Made by a program: the position numbers and the translations under genes. Source: Flammeovirgaceae bacterium UBA2371 (GTDB taxonomy: Bacteria > Bacteroidota > Bacteroidia > Cytophagales > Cyclobacteriaceae). From it: a stretch of DNA of 25,828 bases. The notes under the pieces were generated by a model. It was not told the DNA's origin, searched no databases, and saw nothing but the letters and a program-made list of their open reading frames with translations. Below are positions 22,135 to 25,828 of the stretch, piece after piece. The stretch spans positions 20,504-46,331 of the forward strand of contig DDTF01000056.1 in the NCBI GenBank assembly GCA_002345965.1, read 5' to 3'. The number at the start of each line of letters is the position of its first letter. The stretch's first letter is position 1.

Positions 22135-22455
22135 ATGAAAGTAAAGGCAAACATTAGTGTTTTATTAATTCTCCTGCTATTACAAATAGCTGAACTGCCT
22201 GCTTTAAATGCCATGAGCACTTCTTTATTAATGAAGGAACAATTGACGCAGGCTACGCTTCCTATGCCTGGAAATGAGAGCCTGCCTGATGTGATTGACA
22301 ACCTTTTGGAAGATCATGAATCCTTCTTTGTGTATTCAGAGATAGTATTTTCTCACGTTGAGGAATTTACACGATTCCATGACTTGAACTTTTCTTTACA
22401 GTCGGGAGAAACTAATCCTCCATATACACCTCCCAAATTAACCGCTTCTTTCTGA
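22135..22455 (+). CDS. Small exported protein of unknown function leading the SulP/carbonic anhydrase cluster
   Basis: A 106-residue protein. Residues about 6-26 (NISVLLILLLLQIAELPALNA) are a signal peptide or N-terminal anchor. The remainder is acidic and helical with aromatic residues (NLLEDHESFFVYSEIVFSHVEEFTRFHDLNF), and ends with a proline-rich tail NPPYTPPKLTASF. I do not recognise a family; Bacteroidota often encode short exported proteins with a histidine-bearing middle and a 'PP' tail next to ion transport genes. The start at ATG 22135 is chosen because the in-frame TTG at 22120 lies inside the -7 promoter box. It is the first gene after the inverted-repeat promoter and is followed by SulP after 81 bases, so it is likely co-regulated with inorganic-carbon transport. 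Confidence 0.65.
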   Translation: MKVKANISVLLILLLLQIAELPALNAMSTSLLMKEQLTQATLPMPGNESLPDVIDNLLEDHESFFVYSEIVFSHVEEFTRFHDLNFSLQSGETNPPYTPPKLTASF

Positions 22456-22476
22456 TCAAATCCCGGTTGATTTGAT
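22455..22476. other. Hairpin between the small exported protein and SulP
   Basis: ATCAAATC (22455-22462) pairs perfectly with GATTTGAT (22469-22476) over a six-base loop, starting at the last base of the upstream stop codon. No T tract follows, so full termination is unlikely; it may adjust message levels between the two genes. Confidence 0.45.
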
Positions 22477-22536
22477 TGGTTGCCTATAGTCAGGTGTTTC
22501 AAATGTGAATGAGTTGATCTAAATATTTAATAATAA

Positions 22537-24096
22537 ATGAAAACGCTATTTAAAGATTTTAAGCAGGATTTACCTGCAAGTATTGTTGTATTTTTTGTAG
22601 CCGTACCCTTGTGTTTGGGTATTGCGCTTGCATCGGGTGCCCCCTTGTTTGCCGGTATAATTGCCGGAATAGTAGGCGGTATAGTTGTAGGTATCGCCAG
22701 CGGCAGTCCCCTGGGGGTGAGTGGCCCTGCCGCAGGACTAGCAGTAATAGTACTGTCTTCCATTGCATCGTTAGGTTCTTGGCAAGCATTCCTAACGGCA
22801 GTGGTGCTAGCTGGAATTATTCAAATGATTTTAGGTTACGCCAAAGCAGGTTTTATTGCCTACTTTTTTCCTACCTCAGTGATCAAGGGCATGCTGACGG
22901 GAATTGGTTTGTTGATCATTCTGAAGCAAATACCGCATGCTTTGGGTTGGGACAAAGCCGAAGAGGGCAGTTTGTCTTTTATGCAAAGTGATGGTCAGAA
23001 CACTTTTTCTGAAATAGGCAAAGCGCTGCAGTATTTTACTCCAGGAGCAGTGCTCATATCCGTACTATCATTAGCTGTACTTATTCTGTGGGATAAGGTA
23101 CTCACCAAGAAGCATAAAATTTTTCAATTGTTGCAAGGACCTATCGTGGTTGTCGTACTGGGTATCGTGATGAACATGATGTTCCAGAACGGGATGCTCG
23201 ATTTTACGCTGGCAGCAGATCAGGTGGTAAGAATACCTGTGCCGGAAGACTTTACTGGGTTTATAGGTCAGTTTACATTCCCGGATTTTTCAGTGTTAAC
23301 CAATTTTGAAGTATATAAGATTGCAGTAGTGATTGCCATCGTGGCGAGTTTGGAAACACTGTTGTGTGTGGAAGCTACTGACAAGCTTGATCCCTATAAA
23401 AGAATAACGCCTACCAATAGAGAACTGAAAGCACAAGGACTTGGGAACATAGTATCAGGTTTGATTGGAGGTCTGCCAGTAACTCAGGTAATTGTTAGAA
23501 GCTCTGCCAACATTTCATTTGGCGGTAAAACAAAAATGTCGGCCATTTTACACGGTGTATTTTTGTTGATCAGTGCCATCACCATCGCCAGTGTACTGAA
23601 CATGATTCCTTTGGCAAGCTTGGCTGCCATCCTGTTGATGGTGGGTTATAAGTTGGCTAAGCCCGCATTATTCAAACAGATGTACAAGCTAGGATGGGAA
23701 CAATTTATTCCTTTTACTGCTACTGTAGTAGCTATTTTGGCAACTGACCTGTTGATAGGTATAACAGTAGGAATTCTTTTTGGCATTTTCTATACGCTGC
23801 GTCACAGCTATCGCAACTCTCACCATATGAAGGACCTGATTACTTCTGAAGGAGGTAAGCAGATACACCATATCACGCTGGCGGAAGAGGTTTCGTTTTT
23901 CAACAAAGCCAACGTGGTGAAGTCCCTGGATAGTATTCCTCCTAATTCGAAGGTGATCATCGATTGCTCTAAATCGAAATCAATCGCTTATGATGTGGTA
24001 GAACTGATCAAGGATTATGAGAGTAACGCCAAAAATAAAAACATAGAAGTTGAAATGATCAACTTTATCGAACCGGAAAAGACATATAAATTATAA
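22537..24096 (+). CDS. SulP-family anion transporter with C-terminal STAS domain, probable bicarbonate transporter
   Basis: A 519-residue inner-membrane protein. The first 420 residues form the SulP transport domain, beginning DLPASIVVFFVAVPLCLGIALASGAP (11-36) and continuing with the conserved SGSPLGVSGPAAGLAV (55-70), PTSVIKGMLTGIGLLIILKQ and VASLETLLCVEATDKLDP. Its elevator fold moves sulfate, bicarbonate or other anions. Residues about 445-519 form a shortened STAS domain (VSFFNKANVVKSLDSIPPNSKVIIDCSKSKSIAYDVVELIKDY). The beta-carbonic anhydrase gene ten bases downstream points to bicarbonate rather than sulfate, because SulP proteins paired or fused with carbonic anhydrases are commonly linked to inorganic carbon. 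This substrate is inference. The ATG at 22537 is the first start and agrees with family N-termini. Confidence 0.93.
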   Translation: MKTLFKDFKQDLPASIVVFFVAVPLCLGIALASGAPLFAGIIAGIVGGIVVGIASGSPLGVSGPAAGLAVIVLSSIASLGSWQAFLTAVVLAGIIQMILGYAKAGFIAYFFPTSVIKGMLTGIGLLIILKQIPHALGWDKAEEGSLSFMQSDGQNTFSEIGKALQYFTPGAVLISVLSLAVLILWDKVLTKKHKIFQLLQGPIVVVVLGIVMNMMFQNGMLDFTLAADQVVRIPVPEDFTGFIGQFTFPDFSVLTNFEVYKIAVVIAIVASLETLLCVEATDKLDPYKRITPTNRELKAQGLGNIVSGLIGGLPVTQVIVRSSANISFGGKTKMSAILHGVFLLISAITIASVLNMIPLASLAAILLMVGYKLAKPALFKQMYKLGWEQFIPFTATVVAILATDLLIGITVGILFGIFYTLRHSYRNSHHMKDLITSEGGKQIHHITLAEEVSFFNKANVVKSLDSIPPNSKVIIDCSKSKSIAYDVVELIKDYESNAKNKNIEVEMINFIEPEKTYKL

Positions 24097-24106
24097 ATAG
24101 ATAATC

Positions 24107-24778
24107 ATGAGAACACTAACCAAGGAAGTAAGAGATAAGATCACCCCAATTGAAGCAATTGACCTTTTGAAAAAGGGCAATGAGCGATTTGTAAGTAACC
24201 TGAAAATGAACCGCAATTTGTTGCAGCAGGTCAACGAAACTTCAAGTGGTCAACATCCATTTGCCGTGATTCTAAGCTGCATTGACTCACGCACTTCTGC
24301 AGAGTTAATTTTTGACCAGGGACTGGGAGATGTATTCAGCGTACGTATCGCGGGAAATATCCTGAATGAAGATATCCTGGGCAGTATGGAGTTTTCATGC
24401 AAGGTAGCCGGTGCCAAAATTGTAGTCGTACTAGGACATACCCGATGCGGTGCGATAAAAGGGGCATGCGATCACGTACAAATGGGTAACCTTTCTGCAT
24501 TGTTGGAAAAAGTAAAACCAGCCATTGATGCGGAAAAATCGATCAAAGAAAACAGAAATGCCAGCAATGAAGCATTTGTGGAAAAAGTCGCTTCTTTAAA
24601 CGTTAGACATACAAAAAGACAAATTTTAAAGAACAGTCCTATCCTAAAAGAGATGATTGAAAATGGTGAGATTGCTTTGGTAGGCGGGATGTACGATGTA
24701 GAGACCGGGGTTGTTGATTTTTATGACGATGAAATCGTTACAGAAAAAACTGTGGCGAAAGCAGCACTAGCTATCTAA
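24107..24778 (+). CDS. Beta-class carbonic anhydrase
   Basis: A 223-residue cytoplasmic beta-carbonic anhydrase that interconverts CO2 and bicarbonate. The zinc ligands are C58 (LSCIDSR), H111 and C114 (LGHTRCGA), and the D60/R62 catalytic dyad is present. Also typical are GDVFSVRIAGNIL (75-87), where the receptor-site arginine and asparagine lie, VVVLGHTRCGAIKGACD (106-122) and the C-terminal GMYDVETGVVDFY. No signal peptide. It starts ten bases after the SulP stop, so the two are co-translated in all likelihood, and together they can hydrate CO2 and import or balance bicarbonate. A 9-bp inverted repeat follows its stop. Confidence 0.95.
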   Translation: MRTLTKEVRDKITPIEAIDLLKKGNERFVSNLKMNRNLLQQVNETSSGQHPFAVILSCIDSRTSAELIFDQGLGDVFSVRIAGNILNEDILGSMEFSCKVAGAKIVVVLGHTRCGAIKGACDHVQMGNLSALLEKVKPAIDAEKSIKENRNASNEAFVEKVASLNVRHTKRQILKNSPILKEMIENGEIALVGGMYDVETGVVDFYDDEIVTEKTVAKAALAI

Positions 24779-24784
24779 CAAAGG

Positions 24785-24836
24785 GGCAGTTCTTTGGAGT
24801 TGTTGCAAATGAATGTTACAATTCAGGAGAACTGCC
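24785..24836. repeat. 9-bp inverted repeat between the carbonic anhydrase and TetR genes
   Basis: GGCAGTTCT (24785-24793) pairs perfectly with AGAACTGCC (24828-24836) across 34 bases, with G-U pairs possible on both sides. No T tract follows, so it is not a standard terminator. It lies 16 bases before the TTG start of the regulator and could be a weak terminator, attenuator or operator. Confidence 0.5.
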
Positions 24837-24852
24837 TATAACAAAAGATAAG

Positions 24853-25533
24853 TTGAAAATAGAGGATACACCTAATATTCTGATTAAAATTGATGAAAAG
24901 ATCTTCACTAAAGATCCTACTTCATCTGAGCTTGGAAGAAATATTGTTCTGCATAGCATTGGATTAATCGATGAGTTGGGTTTTGAAGCTTTCACTTTTA
25001 AAAAGCTGGCTGACAAAATTCAATGTACGGAAGCCTCTATTTATCGCTATTTTGAAAACAAACACAAGCTGTTAATTTATCACCTCACCTGGTATTGGAC
25101 TTGGATGGAGTACAGGCTTACTTTATCTACAGCCAACATTAAATCGCCAGAGCAAAGATTAAAAATTGCACTTCAACTTCTAACCTCGCCCCTGGAGCAG
25201 GAACCTCATGTACCCCAGGTAGATGAAGCTGCCCTTTATAGAATTGTTATCGTAGAATCACAGAAAGTTTATCTGACCAAAACGGTGGATGAGGAAAACA
25301 AACAAGGACTTTTTCTCAGTTATAAAAAACTTTGTAAAAAGGCTGCTTCCATTGTAAGTGAAATTAATCCCGATTACCGTTATCCAACGGCTTTGATCTC
25401 TACAGTAATCGAAACCTCCTACGACCAACGGTATTTTGCCAGGCACCTTCCGTCACTTACCGAAATTCCCAAAGAACAGGAGGAAGGAATCACTGAATAT
25501 TTAACCGAACTGGTGCTTAAGGCAATTAAATAA
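24853..25533 (+). CDS. TetR/AcrR-family transcriptional regulator
   Basis: A 226-residue one-component regulator. The N-terminal helix-turn-helix domain spans about 27-75: LGRNIVLHSIGLIDELGFEAFTFKKLADKIQCTEASIYRYFENKHKLL. The recognition helix TEASIYRYF is typical of TetR proteins. The C-terminal part (about 80-226) is the helical ligand/dimer domain and has no close relative I can name. No ATG is available in frame before the DNA-binding domain, so I use TTG at 24853; the frame itself remains open further upstream. It follows the carbonic anhydrase by 74 bases on the same strand and is likely to autoregulate the cluster, with the inverted repeat at 22078-22108 as a possible site. Ligand unknown. 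Confidence 0.88.
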   Translation: MKIEDTPNILIKIDEKIFTKDPTSSELGRNIVLHSIGLIDELGFEAFTFKKLADKIQCTEASIYRYFENKHKLLIYHLTWYWTWMEYRLTLSTANIKSPEQRLKIALQLLTSPLEQEPHVPQVDEAALYRIVIVESQKVYLTKTVDEENKQGLFLSYKKLCKKAASIVSEINPDYRYPTALISTVIETSYDQRYFARHLPSLTEIPKEQEEGITEYLTELVLKAIK

Positions 25534-25722
25534 CCAATCAGTTTGAATATGAAGCTGGTCTACTTGGTAGCTTCTTCTGACTTTCCATCATTGACATAAA
25601 GCAAACTCACCTTTCTGGGTGAGCAATATCATTGCTGTACTTCCAAGTGTAGGGTATTTTTATAGGCAGGAGTGATAATATGTGAAGTTGTGTTGCACAC
25701 ATGGCATAAAAAAATACATACA

Positions 25723-25828
25723 ATGAAAAAATTAAAAGATAAAGTGGCCTTGATAACTGGAGCTGGCTCCGGAATGGGAAAAGCAATTGCAATACTATTT
25801 GCAAAGGAAGGTGGTAAGGTGGTAGCTA
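25723..25828 (+). CDS. Short-chain dehydrogenase/reductase (SDR), 3' end cut by the window edge
   Basis: Only the first 35 residues are present. They show the SDR NAD(P)-binding start: KDKVALITGAGSGMGKAIAILFAKEGGKVV, with the TGxxxGxG motif as TGAGSGMG (about 12-19). Substrate cannot be told. The ATG at 25723 matches the usual distance to the glycine motif. The 189-base gap before it contains a CTCACC/GGTGAG hairpin (25606-25623) but no clear promoter, so whether it belongs with the TetR gene is unresolved. Confidence 0.9.
   Translation, partial: MKKLKDKVALITGAGSGMGKAIAILFAKEGGKVVA

Overview
The window looks like a chromosomal segment from a member of the Bacteroidota, probably of the Cytophagales type. 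The evidence is indirect. Many proteins carry lipoprotein or Sec signal peptides, and genes rarely have a Shine-Dalgarno sequence. Several promoters fit the Bacteroidota pattern TTG-N19-21-TAnnTTTG, and families such as DUF5522, paired M16 peptidases and the cobalamin-riboswitch TonB receptor are typical of the phylum. I cannot name a species. No rRNA, tRNA, CRISPR array, insertion sequence or phage gene is visible.

Layout. 1-5.0 kb: the end of an unknown gene, a large secreted M14 carboxypeptidase-like protein with its terminator, a 490-base gap ending in a second strong terminator, and a soluble squalene-cyclase-fold protein. 5.0-11.6 kb: a loose run of unrelated accessory genes, several of them damaged. 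It holds a 17-bp triple repeat, a lipoprotein, an orphan C-terminal piece of an agmatine deiminase, an ICMT-like membrane methyltransferase, a cupin, an rlmF gene split by a frameshift in an A8 run, a YceI protein, a serine beta-lactamase-family lipoprotein split by a second frameshift, and a small exported protein with a duplicated motif. 11.6-14.4 kb: a two-gene operon of M16 peptidases, one with the zinc motif and one without, closed by a strong terminator.

14.7-17.9 kb: a cobalamin riboswitch followed by a BtuB-like TonB receptor, a DUF71/COG2102 ATP-pyrophosphatase and a 12-cysteine CWC-DUF5522 protein. This looks like a B12-responsive uptake/salvage operon, and the cysteine-rich protein is its least understood part. 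17.9-21.2 kb (minus strand): a compact four-gene envelope operon of unknown function, with an outer-membrane beta-barrel candidate, two unknown lipoproteins and a kelch-type lipoprotein. A palindrome lies in its upstream divergent region, followed by an isochorismatase-family hydrolase on the plus strand.

22.0-25.5 kb: a probable inorganic-carbon operon with a promoter inside an inverted repeat, a small exported protein, a SulP transporter, a beta-carbonic anhydrase and a TetR-type regulator. The window ends inside a short-chain dehydrogenase gene. The best candidates for undescribed biology are the cysteine-rich partner in the B12 operon, the four-gene envelope operon, and the small exported protein leading the SulP/carbonic anhydrase operon.
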